A stretch of 64,000 nt of DNA from Saccharothrix sp. ALI-22-I (lineage in GTDB: Bacteria; Actinomycetota; Actinomycetes; Mycobacteriales; Pseudonocardiaceae): assembly GCF_001984175.1 (NCBI RefSeq), contig NZ_MTQP01000067.1, forward strand, positions 558,001 through 622,000, written 5' to 3'. This document shows, one piece after another, positions 27,514 through 36,324 of this stretch (position 1 is its first letter; each line of letters starts with the position of its first letter). A program made the position numbers and the translations under genes. Under the pieces are notes generated by a model, which saw nothing but the letters and a program-made list of their open reading frames with translations, was not told the DNA's origin and searched no databases.

Positions 27514-29928
27514 GTGCTGATTCCCGGCCCCGACACACGGGTGGTCGAACTGCGGGTGCACGGTGTGCAGGGCACCACCCCGCAGTCTCTGGTCGACGCG
27601 GTGGCGGCGGTGGACGTGGCGGGCGACGGGCTCGGCCGCGTCGTGCGCCCGGCCGACCGGCTGCGCAGACCCGCGCCCGGCCCGGTGTTGCAGGCCGCGG
27701 GCCGTCCGGTGACGCGGGTCGTCGAGGGCTACGTGTGGGGCGGGATGACCTCCGGTGGCTGGGCCAAGGCGACGTGGGCGCTGCTGTTCCCGTTCTCGCT
27801 GGCGAACGTGGCGCACTGGATGCTGCCGCCGGTGACCGCCGGGTCGGTGCCCGCGCACCTGCTGGGCATCGGGCTGCGCGCGCTGCTGCGGTTGGCGGCG
27901 CTGCTGCTGACCGTGCTGCTGGTGGCGCAGCTGGAAGTGATCAGCCTGGACCTCGTGGCGGCGCAGTGCCTCGCGCCCGGTTCGACGTGTCTGTGGAGCT
28001 CGTCCTGGGCGAGCACGACGCCGTGGGTGCGTGCGCTGGTGGGTCTGGTGCCGATCGCGCTGGCCATGCTGGTGCTGCACCGGATGTCGAGCGTGGACTG
28101 GCGGATCGAGCGCAAGGAGGTGCCCGCCCCCGAGGGTGGGCGGACCGGGCTGCCCGGCGCGCACGTGGCCACCGATCCGGACACGCCGGCGTTGCGGGTG
28201 CTGCACATCGTGGCGGGGTTGGGCACGGCCGTGGTGATCGCGTTGGGCGGGCCGCCGGGTCCGATGCTCGCGCCCGGCTGGCACGGGGTCGCGATCACGG
28301 CGTGCTGGGTGTCGGGCGTCGCCCTGGTGGCGGTGGCGGCGATGGGCGCGATGCTGCTGGACGACCCGACGGGCGGCGCGCCGCACCGGGGCGGACGGTG
28401 GCTGCGGGCCGCGTTGGGGCGCGGACCGCGGCGGGTGTTGCAGGTGCTGTCGTGGCTGTCGTTGCTGGTCGCGACCGGGTTGCTGGTCCGGTTGCCGGTG
28501 GAGCTGACTGGCGCGGACCTGGCCGTGCAGATGGTGGCCGCGCTGGTGGCGCTGGTGTGCGTGCTGATCGGGTTGCTGCTGGTGCCGGCCGCGTTGCTGG
28601 CCCGGCGCACGTGGTCGGCACAGCCGCGTGACCTGCGGCCGTGGGCGGGTGGCTGGATGGCCGCGCCGGTCGTGGCGGTGGCCGCGCTGCTCGGCGGCGG
28701 GTTCGGCGCGGGTTTGGCGCTGACCGTGCGGCGGGTGCTCGGGCACGGCGAGCTGCCGCGCGGGTACGACTACATCGCGCTGCTGTGGGGTGTGGCCGGG
28801 GTGCTGGCGTTCCTGGCCGGGGTGGCGATGGCGGCGACCACCGGGATGATGCGGTGGAGTTCGCTGCGCCGGAACAAGGAGTGGGCGCGTGAGGCGTCCC
28901 TGTTGCACGCGGGGCGCGCACGGGACGTGAAGCGCGCTGCGCGGGCGTGGTGGTGGGCGCGGTGGCAGCGGCGGCACAGCCACCACGTGGTGCTGATCAT
29001 GTCGTCGGTGCTGGCGGTCGGCGCGGTGCCGGCGGCGTTCCTGCGGTTGCGCAAGGTCGATCAGCCGGAGTGGACGTGGCCGATCTCCGGGTTCGGCGTG
29101 GTCGTGCTGGCCGTGCTGGCGTTGTCGCTGCTGCGGGCGGTGTACCTGGCGGCACGGCGGCCGGACAAGGCCCGGCAGGTGGGGGTGTTGGCCGACCTGG
29201 CGGCGTTCTGGCCGCGTGAGGCGCACCCCGTGGTGCCGCCGTGCTACGCGTTGAAGGTGGTGCCGGAGCTGGTGGCACGGGTGCGGGAGCACTTGGCCGA
29301 TCCGGGCACGCGGGTGGTGCTGGCCGGGCACAGCCAGGGCAGCCTGCTCGCGGCGGTGGCGGCGGCCCGGTTGTTGGAGGAGCTGCCCCCTGCCCAGGCC
29401 GAACGGCTGGGACTCGTCACGGCGGGGTCGCAGTTGCAGTGGGCGTACCCGCGAGCGTTCCCGGCGGTGGTGCCGCACAGCTCGTTGGAGTCGTTGGCCG
29501 GCGCGTTGGCCGGGCGGTGGCGCTCGCTGTGCCGGGGCACGGACGCGTTGGGCGGTGCCGTGATGACGTGGAACCGGCAGGTGTTCGACGGGATGCTGCT
29601 CGGCGCGGGTTTCCGGCCGGACGGGACGTCGGGCGCGCTGCCGCCGGCGTTGCGCGGTCCGACGGGTGCGCTGGTGCTGGGCGGTGACCACTGGCTGCCG
29701 GACCCGCAACGCGGGCCGTTCCCCGGTCGGCGGTGGGCGCCGGGCGTGAACCGGCACGCGGACTACACGTCCGATCCCGAGTGGGACCGGGCGATCGCGA
29801 TCGCGGCCGGTCTGGAGACGACGGACCCGCCGGCGCCCGTGCTGCCTATCGCCCGGCAGGCGCCGATGTCGTCGCCGTTTTCGTCGCCGTTTTCGTCGCC
29901 GTCGTGGGAACCGAAGCGAGGCGGCTGA
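27514..29928 (+). CDS. Polytopic membrane protein with a C-terminal alpha/beta-hydrolase domain
   Basis: 804 residues from the GTG at 27514, which has GGGAGG 6 nt upstream; a TTG at 27508 is too close. The N-terminus holds [17 protein letters not shown], a beta-strand-loop typical of an oxyanion segment in this actinobacterial family. About ten membrane helices lie between residues 80 and 550. A cytosolic lipase-like region then carries GHSQGS with the presumed nucleophile serine near 607. The split of hydrolase motifs around a membrane core suggests action on a lipid or envelope substrate, but none is known. The last 83 bp overlap the convergent MutL-like gene. Confidence 0.75.
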   Translation: MLIPGPDTRVVELRVHGVQGTTPQSLVDAVAAVDVAGDGLGRVVRPADRLRRPAPGPVLQAAGRPVTRVVEGYVWGGMTSGGWAKATWALLFPFSLANVAHWMLPPVTAGSVPAHLLGIGLRALLRLAALLLTVLLVAQLEVISLDLVAAQCLAPGSTCLWSSSWASTTPWVRALVGLVPIALAMLVLHRMSSVDWRIERKEVPAPEGGRTGLPGAHVATDPDTPALRVLHIVAGLGTAVVIALGGPPGPMLAPGWHGVAITACWVSGVALVAVAAMGAMLLDDPTGGAPHRGGRWLRAALGRGPRRVLQVLSWLSLLVATGLLVRLPVELTGADLAVQMVAALVALVCVLIGLLLVPAALLARRTWSAQPRDLRPWAGGWMAAPVVAVAALLGGGFGAGLALTVRRVLGHGELPRGYDYIALLWGVAGVLAFLAGVAMAATTGMMRWSSLRRNKEWAREASLLHAGRARDVKRAARAWWWARWQRRHSHHVVLIMSSVLAVGAVPAAFLRLRKVDQPEWTWPISGFGVVVLAVLALSLLRAVYLAARRPDKARQVGVLADLAAFWPREAHPVVPPCYALKVVPELVARVREHLADPGTRVVLAGHSQGSLLAAVAAARLLEELPPAQAERLGLVTAGSQLQWAYPRAFPAVVPHSSLESLAGALAGRWRSLCRGTDALGGAVMTWNRQVFDGMLLGAGFRPDGTSGALPPALRGPTGALVLGGDHWLPDPQRGPFPGRRWAPGVNRHADYTSDPEWDRAIAIAAGLETTDPPAPVLPIARQAPMSSPFSSPFSSPSWEPKRGG

Positions 29929-31174
29929 GCAGGCGGTCGGCCGCGGCGGTGCGACCGGTTTCGGCGAGGAGGCCGGCCGGGGCCAGCACGTAGTCGCGGT
30001 CGACCATGACGGCTGCCGTGCGCAGGATCGGGCGCAGCACGGGGTCGGCGCGCAGCACGCGTTCGACGTCCTCAGTGGACTCGGCGTGCCGGAAGACACC
30101 ACCGGACAGCACGAGCAGGCCCGCGCCCTGCGGTCCGAGTTGGCCGTCGACCAGCCTGAGGTGGCGGCGGATCGCGAGCACGGCGGCGAGGGCGGCGATC
30201 CGGAGGTCCACGGTGGGGTCGTCGGGCAGCCAGGTCACGTCGACAGTCCGTGCGGCGGCTTCTTCTTGCAGGACAGTGGCTTCCGCCTTGTCGATCAGCT
30301 TCTCCGCCACCGCCTCGGCCACCACTCCGGGCGCGGACCAGCGCATGCCCAGGTCGCCCTCGACCGTGCGCCGGTCCGGTGGCAGCGCCACCGCCCGTTC
30401 CGGACCTTCCACTGTGGACACTGCCGAGTAGACGTCCGTGGTGGCGCCGCCGACGTCCACGACCAGGACCGCGCCCTCCCGGTCCTGCATGGCCAGCCGG
30501 GACACGCCTCTGAGCACGGCGTCCGGCGTGACGGCGCGGACGAGGTTGCGGAACCTCGGTCCGCGTGACAGGCCCTTGCCTCCGATCACGTGCTCCAGGA
30601 ACACCTCGCGGATCGCGGCGCGCGCCGGGCCCGGTGCGAGTTCGCCGACGTCCGGCAGCACGTTGGCGGTGCGCACGACGGTCCGGCCGCTGAGCAGGCT
30701 CAGCGCCTCCGGCTGGGCCTCGACGTTGCCCGCCAGCACGATCGGGCAGGCGACGCGGTTCGCGCCGATCTTGCGGGCGTTGTGCAGGAGCACCGACGCG
30801 TCGCCGCCGTCCGTGCCGCCGACCAGCAGCACCAGGTCCGGTTCGGCCGCGCGCAGCGCCCGGATGCCCGCGCCGTCGAGCGGGCCGGCCGAGACGTGAA
30901 CCACCTTCGCGCCCGCCGACAACGCCACCCGGTACCCGGCCTCGGCGCTCACCAGCCGTTCCTGCCCGACAACAGCCAATCGGAGGCCGCCGCCGGCGGA
31001 AGAACATGCGAAGGTGTTCTCGGCGGGGCCGAGGGCTCGTGTGACGACGTCGATGCCTTGAAGCACCTCCGGCGGGGTAGTCGTGTGCTGCGCGGTGCCC
31101 AGCAGGTCACCGGCTTCCGACACCAGGGCGCCTTTGGTCCACGTCGAGCCGATGTCCAGGCAAAGCACCGTCAT
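29846..31174 (-). CDS. MutL/GlmL-type actin-like ATPase (glutamate mutase-associated family)
   Basis: 442 residues of the ASKHA fold: phosphate-1 loop LDIGSTWTKGALV, phosphate-2 VVDVGGATTDVYS, and adenosine-site glycines VLLVGGTDGG and VLSGGVF. It belongs to the MutL protein of glutamate mutase clusters, thought to reactivate or chaperone the B12 enzyme. No glmS/glmE gene is present in the window, so it is an orphan copy. ATG at 31174. The C-terminus ([14 protein letters not shown]) is encoded by a 12-bp tandem repeat shared with the opposite-strand gene, an overlap of 83 bp. Confidence 0.85.
   Translation of the reverse strand: MTVLCLDIGSTWTKGALVSEAGDLLGTAQHTTTPPEVLQGIDVVTRALGPAENTFACSSAGGGLRLAVVGQERLVSAEAGYRVALSAGAKVVHVSAGPLDGAGIRALRAAEPDLVLLVGGTDGGDASVLLHNARKIGANRVACPIVLAGNVEAQPEALSLLSGRTVVRTANVLPDVGELAPGPARAAIREVFLEHVIGGKGLSRGPRFRNLVRAVTPDAVLRGVSRLAMQDREGAVLVVDVGGATTDVYSAVSTVEGPERAVALPPDRRTVEGDLGMRWSAPGVVAEAVAEKLIDKAEATVLQEEAAARTVDVTWLPDDPTVDLRIAALAAVLAIRRHLRLVDGQLGPQGAGLLVLSGGVFRHAESTEDVERVLRADPVLRPILRTAAVMVDRDYVLAPAGLLAETGRTAAADRLLSRLASVPTTATKTATKTATTSAPAGR
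29869..29901. repeat. 12-bp tandem repeat in overlapping gene ends
   Basis: TCGTCGCCGTTT twice plus a 9-bp partial copy. It encodes SSPF repeats on the plus strand and TKTA repeats on the minus strand. Confidence 0.9.
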
Positions 31175-31252
31175 ACGGGCAAAACTACCGGTGGCGCCGA
31201 TTGTCGGACCCCACCTCTACGCTGAACGGACCAGTCAACACAGGAGGCAACC

Positions 31253-32773
31253 GTGCCGGGGAACGGGCTGTGGCGCACCAAGTCGATCGAGCAGTCGATC
31301 GCGGATACCGACGAGCCGGACACCAGACTGCGCAAGGACCTCACCGCGTGGGACCTGACGGTGTTCGGTGTCGCGGTGGTGATCGGCGCGGGCATCTTCA
31401 CGCTCACCGCGTCCACCGCGGGCAACCTCGCCGGGCCTTCGGTGTCGTTGGCGTTCGTGCTGGCGGCGGTGGCGTGCGCGTTGGCGGCGTTGTGCTACGC
31501 CGAGTTCGCCTCGACCGTGCCGGTGGCCGGTAGCGCGTACACGTTCTCCTACGCCACGTTCGGCGAGTTCATGGCGTGGATCATCGGCTGGGACCTGGTG
31601 CTGGAGTTCGCGGTCGGTGCCGCCGCCGTGGCCAAGGGCTGGTCGGTGTACCTGCAGACGGTGCTCGGGCAGGCCGGTGTGACGGTCAAGACCACCGCGT
31701 CGGTCGGCGGGGTGGACGTCGACTGGGGCTCGTTGCTGCTGATCTCGGTGCTGACCGTGCTGCTGGTGGTCGGCACGAAGCTGTCGTCGCGGGTCAGCGC
31801 GGTGATCACGGCGGTGAAGGTGGCCGTGGTGCTGCTGGTGATCGTGCTCGGCATCGGGTACATCAAGGCGGCGAACTACAGCCCGTACATCCCGCCCGCC
31901 GAATCCGGCGGCACGACCGCGTCCGGCTTGGAGCAGTCGCTGTTCTCGCTGGTCACGGGCTTCGAGGGCAGCACGTACGGCGTGCTGGGGCTGCTGGCCG
32001 CCGCGTCGCTGGTGTTCTTCGCGTTCATCGGCTTCGACGTGGTCGCGACGACCGCCGAGGAGACCCGCAACCCGCAGCGGGCCGTGCCGCGCGGCATCCT
32101 CGGATCGCTGGCGATCGTGACCGTGCTGTACGTGGCGGTGTCGCTGGTGATCACCGGGATGCTGCCGTACGACCAGCTCAAGACCCAGCCGGACGGCACG
32201 CGTGCGACGTTGGCGACGGCGTTCTCGCAGAACGGGGTGGACTGGGCGGCCACCGTCATCTCGGTCGGCGCGCTGGCCGGCCTGACCACGGTCGTGATGG
32301 TGCTGATGCTGGGCCAGTCGCGAGTCCTGTTCGCGATGTCCCGTGACGGCCTCCTGCCACGCGGCCTGGCCCGCACCGGTCAGCACGGCACGCCGTTCCG
32401 GATCACCATCGCCATCGGCATCCTGGTCGCCATCGCGGCCGGCTTCTTCCCGGCGGGCAAGCTGGAGGAGATGGTGAACGTCGGCACGCTGTTCGCGTTC
32501 ATCCTGGTCTCCGCCGGCGTCCTGGTGCTCCGCAAAACCCGCCCGGACCTGCCCCGCGGCTTCCGCGTGCCGTGGGTCCCGTTCGTGCCGATCCTGGCGA
32601 TCCTGGCCTGCCTGTGGCTGATGCTGAACCTGACCGCGCTGACCTGGGTCCGGTTCCTGGTGTGGATGGCCCTGGGCGTCGTCGTGTACTTCGCGTACAG
32701 CCGACGGCACTCCCTCCTCGGCAAACGCGGCACCACCGCCGTCCCCGTCGTGAAGCACGACGAGATTCCGTAA
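31253..32773 (+). CDS. APC-superfamily cationic amino acid permease
   Basis: 506 residues, about 12-13 membrane helices. The N-terminal LTAWDLTVFGVAVVIGAGIFTLTA is the first helix with the unwound GAGIF substrate site of the CAT (cationic amino acid transporter) family, and FFAFIGFDVVATTAEETRNPQRAVPRGIL is the conserved helix 6-8 region. It probably imports arginine, lysine or a similar amino acid. GTG at 31253 with a perfect AGGAGG 5 nt upstream. A homologue (Rv3253c) lies in the same syntenic place. A 19-bp terminator follows immediately. Confidence 0.9.
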   Translation: MPGNGLWRTKSIEQSIADTDEPDTRLRKDLTAWDLTVFGVAVVIGAGIFTLTASTAGNLAGPSVSLAFVLAAVACALAALCYAEFASTVPVAGSAYTFSYATFGEFMAWIIGWDLVLEFAVGAAAVAKGWSVYLQTVLGQAGVTVKTTASVGGVDVDWGSLLLISVLTVLLVVGTKLSSRVSAVITAVKVAVVLLVIVLGIGYIKAANYSPYIPPAESGGTTASGLEQSLFSLVTGFEGSTYGVLGLLAAASLVFFAFIGFDVVATTAEETRNPQRAVPRGILGSLAIVTVLYVAVSLVITGMLPYDQLKTQPDGTRATLATAFSQNGVDWAATVISVGALAGLTTVVMVLMLGQSRVLFAMSRDGLLPRGLARTGQHGTPFRITIAIGILVAIAAGFFPAGKLEEMVNVGTLFAFILVSAGVLVLRKTRPDLPRGFRVPWVPFVPILAILACLWLMLNLTALTWVRFLVWMALGVVVYFAYSRRHSLLGKRGTTAVPVVKHDEIP

Positions 32774-32781
32774 CCCCCCGA

Positions 32782-32824
32782 CGACGAAGGGCGACGAGCC
32801 ACAACGGCTCGTCGCCCTTCGTCG
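32782..32824. terminator. Strong bidirectional terminator
   Basis: Perfect 19-bp stem (32782-32800 with 32806-32824), loop ACAAC, between the convergent permease and CDF genes. Confidence 0.92.
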
Positions 32825-32836
32825 GGAACAGCGGAA

Positions 32837-33757
32837 CTACGACTTGGCCAGCGAACGGTCCAGGTCGGGTTCCAGGTAGATCAGGCGGGCGGCGGGGACC
32901 TTGTTGCGGACGCGCTGCTCGGCGTCGTCGATTGCCTCGGCCACCTCGTCGATCGACAGGCCGGGGTTCAGCGCGATCTTCGCCGCCACCAGCAGCTCGT
33001 CCGGACCGATGTACTGGGTCCGGATGTGGATGACGCGCTGCACCTTGCCCGCCGCGAGTTCGTCCACGATGACGTCCAGCTCCGCCGGCGCCGCGCCCTC
33101 GCCGATCAGCAGCGACTTCATCTCCACGATCAGGATGACCGCGATGATGCCGAGCAGCACGCCGATGCAGATCGTGCCGATCGCGTCCCACACCGGGTCA
33201 CCGGTGATGGTCGACAGGCCCACGCCCATCAGCGCCAGGACCAGGCCGAACAGCGCGCCCGCGTCCTCCAGCAGCACGACCGGCAGCTCGGGCACCTTCG
33301 ACTGGCGGATGAACTGCCACCACGTGGCGTCACCCTTGATCTTCTGCGACTCCACGATCGCGGTGCGGAAGCTGTAGGTCTCCAGGCCGATCGCGACGAC
33401 CAGGATGACCACCGCGACGATCGGGCTGCTCAGCGCCTCGTGGGACTCCAGCTTGTGGATGCCCTCGTACAGGGCGAACACCGAGCCCAGGCTGAACAGC
33501 ATCAGCGCCACGATGAACGAGTAGAAGTACCGATCCCGGCCGAACCCGAACGGGTGGTTCAGAGTGGCCTTGCGCCGCGCGGTCTTCTGCCCCAGCAGCA
33601 ACAGGCCCTGGTTGGAAGTGTCCGCCACCGAGTGCACCGACTCGGCGAGCATGGACGACGATCCGGTGATCAGGAAGCCGACGAACTTCGCCACGGCAAT
33701 CCCGGCGTTGGCCACCAGTGCGGCGATGATCGCCTTGGTCCCGCCCCCTGCTGACAC
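32837..33757 (-). CDS. Cation diffusion facilitator (CDF) metal exporter
   Basis: 306 residues. Six-helix CDF core: helix 2 has HSVADTSNQ with ligands H42 and D46, while helix 5 carries LLEDAGALFG, in which the first ligand is Glu rather than His. This belongs to the clade that resembles SLC30A9. The C-terminal cytoplasmic CDF domain (about 215-306) is present. Zinc, manganese or iron are possible substrates. GTG start at 33757 with AGGGAG 6 nt upstream. The gene is alone on its strand between a terminator and manA. Confidence 0.9.
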   Translation of the reverse strand: MSAGGGTKAIIAALVANAGIAVAKFVGFLITGSSSMLAESVHSVADTSNQGLLLLGQKTARRKATLNHPFGFGRDRYFYSFIVALMLFSLGSVFALYEGIHKLESHEALSSPIVAVVILVVAIGLETYSFRTAIVESQKIKGDATWWQFIRQSKVPELPVVLLEDAGALFGLVLALMGVGLSTITGDPVWDAIGTICIGVLLGIIAVILIVEMKSLLIGEGAAPAELDVIVDELAAGKVQRVIHIRTQYIGPDELLVAAKIALNPGLSIDEVAEAIDDAEQRVRNKVPAARLIYLEPDLDRSLAKS

Positions 33758-33800
33758 GGTTGCTCCCTAAGCGCCCAAGTCCGATTGGTCGGTTGTGACC

Positions 33801-35030
33801 CTACTCAACCCCAGGGGTGGCGCGGAAAAGCTGGGTGTCCACATCCGCCGTGACCACCACCGCCGGGTCCTGCGCGGGCAGCCACACGGACTGGCCGCGT
33901 TCCAGCACCAGCGACTCGCGACCGGTCGACAACTTCGCCCGACCACGCGTGCAGAGCAGGATCTGCGGCCCGCTGTGGTCGACCTGGACCTCGGCCGAAG
34001 CCGAAGCCGAAGGCCCGACCTCGATCCGCGACAGCTCGAACTCCGGACACCCCGTCCGGTACGCCCACAGCCCCGGTGACGTCTCCGAGCCGCGCTGCAC
34101 CGGCATGTCGCCGCACCGGAAGTCCAGCACCCGCATCAGCTCGGGCACGTCCACGTGCTTGGGCGTGAGCCCGCACCGCAGCACGTTGTCCGAGTTCGCC
34201 AGGATCTCCACCCCGGTGCCGTGCAGGTACGCGTGCAGGTTGCCGGCGGGCAGGTAGATCGCCTCACCGGGTTGGAGCACCAGCCGGTTGAGCAGCAGCG
34301 CAGCCAGCACGCCCGCGTCACCGGGGTACGCCTCGCCCAGCTCCAGGATGGTCCGGCACTCCAGGTCGAACTCGCCGTGCTCCTTCACGTGCAGCACGCA
34401 CGCGTCCAGGACCTGTGGCAACAGCATGTCCAGCGAGGTCTGCGGCAGCGTGATGAGGGTGGTGAACAGCGCCCGCAGCCCGCTCCCGTCCGGCTGGGCC
34501 GCCAGCAGCTCGGCGTACGGGGCGAAGTCCGGCGCGTCCAACGACCGCAGCAACGCCACCGTGCGCTCCGGCTCGCGGAACCCGGCCAGCGCGTGGAACT
34601 CGGTCAACGCGCAGATCAGCTCGGGCTTCGCGGACGGGTCCTTGTAGTTGCGCACCGGCGAGTCCATCGGCACGCCCGCCGCGTCCTCGGCGGCGAACCC
34701 GTTCGCGGCCTGCTCGGCCGACGGGTGCGCCTGCAGGCTCAGCGGCTCCTCCGCGGCCAGCACCTTGAGCAGGAACGGCAACCGGCTGCCCCACCGGTCG
34801 GCGTGCCGCGTGCCCAGCTGCCCCTCCGGGTCGTCGGCGAGCATCTCCAGCAGCGAGCGCGACTCGCCGTCCGGACCCACCACCCGTGACGGGTCGCCGG
34901 GGTGGGCGCCCATCCACAGCTCAGCCTCGGGGTGCGGTGTCGGCACCTCCCTCCCGAGCAGCTCGGCGATGGCGGTGCGCGATCCCCACGCGTACGCGCG
35001 CACCGCGTTGTGCAGCAGCTCCACAGTCAT
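33801..35030 (-). CDS. manA: Mannose-6-phosphate isomerase (type I)
   Basis: 409 residues. Type I PMI zinc site: SLQAHPS (Gln and His ligands), KPELICALTEFHALAGF (Glu ligand) and the late LPAGNLHAYLHG histidine region. It interconverts fructose-6-P and mannose-6-P, the entry to GDP-mannose. ATG at 35030 with homology starting at LLHNAVRAYAWGSRTAI; the longer frame is a shadow of the SIS gene. It lies 4 bp after the SIS gene, so it is the last gene of manB-trm112-SIS-manA, as in mycobacteria (Rv3257c-Rv3255c). Confidence 0.95.
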   Translation of the reverse strand: MTVELLHNAVRAYAWGSRTAIAELLGREVPTPHPEAELWMGAHPGDPSRVVGPDGESRSLLEMLADDPEGQLGTRHADRWGSRLPFLLKVLAAEEPLSLQAHPSAEQAANGFAAEDAAGVPMDSPVRNYKDPSAKPELICALTEFHALAGFREPERTVALLRSLDAPDFAPYAELLAAQPDGSGLRALFTTLITLPQTSLDMLLPQVLDACVLHVKEHGEFDLECRTILELGEAYPGDAGVLAALLLNRLVLQPGEAIYLPAGNLHAYLHGTGVEILANSDNVLRCGLTPKHVDVPELMRVLDFRCGDMPVQRGSETSPGLWAYRTGCPEFELSRIEVGPSASASAEVQVDHSGPQILLCTRGRAKLSTGRESLVLERGQSVWLPAQDPAVVVTADVDTQLFRATPGVE

Positions 35031-35034
35031 CCCT

Positions 35035-36111
35035 TCAGACGGCCGGCGCGTACAGCCCGGGCCCGCCCAGCGTTCCCGCCGCCAGACCCAGGTACAGCGC
35101 GGCCAACTCGAACCGCAGGGCGAGCAGCGCGGCGCACACGGCGTCCCCGCCACTCACCTCCTCGGCCGGTTCGAGCACGTCGGCTCCGGACAAGGTCTCC
35201 ATCGCGACCCGCCGGGTGAACTCGGCCTGCGGGCCCTGGCGCACGGCCACGAGCAGCACGCGGACCAGGCCGTCCTGCTCGTCGTCCGGGTCGGCGAAGA
35301 TGTCGGCGCCGGACGTGCCACGCACAGCCCGGCGGTGCAGCATCGACCGGGTCAGCGCCTGAGGATAGCCGGCCACGTCGCTCACCACGCCCGCATAAGT
35401 CGCGAAAACGCCCGCGCCGTGCCCGGCGACGGCGGTCGCCAGGTCGTCCAGACCCCACAGCAGCGGGATGCGCTCGTCGACCCGCAGCGCCAGCGTCTTG
35501 GCCGGGTTCACGAACGACTCGTGCATCGGGTGGCACCGCTCGGCCTCCCGGTCCAGCTCGTCCGCGACGGCCTGCACGTCCACGTCGAGCAGCCGCAGCG
35601 CGTTCAACGCCACCACCCACGCGGCGAAACCGCGGGGGAAGCCGAAGCCCGGCGGCACCGGCACCCGCGGCGGGATCAGCAGCGCCTGCTGCGCGGCGGA
35701 CGCGGCCACCGGGCCGTCCGGTTCGGCGGTCAGCAGCACCCGCGCGCCACGCCGGGCCGCCCGGTCCACCGACTCGGCCATCTGCACGTCACCGGGGTCC
35801 TCGGTGTGCGCGAGGACCACGTCCAGCGCGCCCACCCACGTCGGCACGTCGTCGGAGACCACGACCGGCACCGGGCAGCGCGGCCCGAGCAGTGCCGTCA
35901 CCACCCCGGCGATGGCCGTGCCGACGCCGGGCCGCGTGACCAGCACCAACGCGCGCGGGCGTTCCTGGAACACCCGGGCCACACCTAGATCGGCGGCCGC
36001 CTCGGCGGTCGCCCGGACCTGCGCGCCCGCACGTGCGGCCGCGCGCAGCAGACCTTCCCGGTCAGCGTCGCCGAGCCGGGACTGGTCGTCGAGGAGACTG
36101 TCGTCGAGCAC
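35035..36111 (-). CDS. SIS-domain phosphoglucose/phosphomannose isomerase-like protein
   Basis: 358 residues, similar to Rv3256c. The first half resembles a sugar isomerase (SIS) domain and the second half the bacterial phosphoglucose/phosphomannose isomerase C-domain (NPAKTLALRVDERIPLLWG ... AGVVSDVAGYPQALTRSML). The phosphosugar-binding serines are not obvious, so activity is uncertain. Likely cytoplasmic, acting with ManA/ManB in mannose metabolism or regulating it. GTG start at 36111, 6 bp after the trm112 stop. Confidence 0.8.
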   Translation of the reverse strand: MLDDSLLDDQSRLGDADREGLLRAAARAGAQVRATAEAAADLGVARVFQERPRALVLVTRPGVGTAIAGVVTALLGPRCPVPVVVSDDVPTWVGALDVVLAHTEDPGDVQMAESVDRAARRGARVLLTAEPDGPVAASAAQQALLIPPRVPVPPGFGFPRGFAAWVVALNALRLLDVDVQAVADELDREAERCHPMHESFVNPAKTLALRVDERIPLLWGLDDLATAVAGHGAGVFATYAGVVSDVAGYPQALTRSMLHRRAVRGTSGADIFADPDDEQDGLVRVLLVAVRQGPQAEFTRRVAMETLSGADVLEPAEEVSGGDAVCAALLALRFELAALYLGLAAGTLGGPGLYAPAV

Positions 36112-36117
36112 CCGGCA

Positions 36118-36324
36118 TCACCCTGCCGTCGGCTCGACAGCCTCGTCGAGCAGCAGCACCGGGATGCTGTCCCGAACCGGGAACGACCGGCCGCACGAGG
36201 TGCAGGTCAGGTAGTCCGCCAGCGGGTCGGACGCGGTGCCGACCTTCAGCGGCGCGTGCTCCGGACACGGGCAGGCCAGGATCTCCAGCAGCTGCGCGTC
36301 GAGTTGGACTGCCACGGCGCTCAT
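36118..36324 (-). CDS. Trm112-family zinc-ribbon protein
   Basis: 68 residues with LLEILACPCPE...LTCTSCGRSFPVRDSIPVLL. Zinc-ribbon cysteines are C18, C20, C41 and C44, followed by the conserved IPVLL end. Trm112 proteins act as activators of methyltransferases in eukaryotes; in bacteria the partner is mostly unknown. The ATG overlaps the manB stop by 4 bp, so it is translated with the mannose genes. Confidence 0.9.
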   Translation of the reverse strand: MSAVAVQLDAQLLEILACPCPEHAPLKVGTASDPLADYLTCTSCGRSFPVRDSIPVLLLDEAVEPTAG

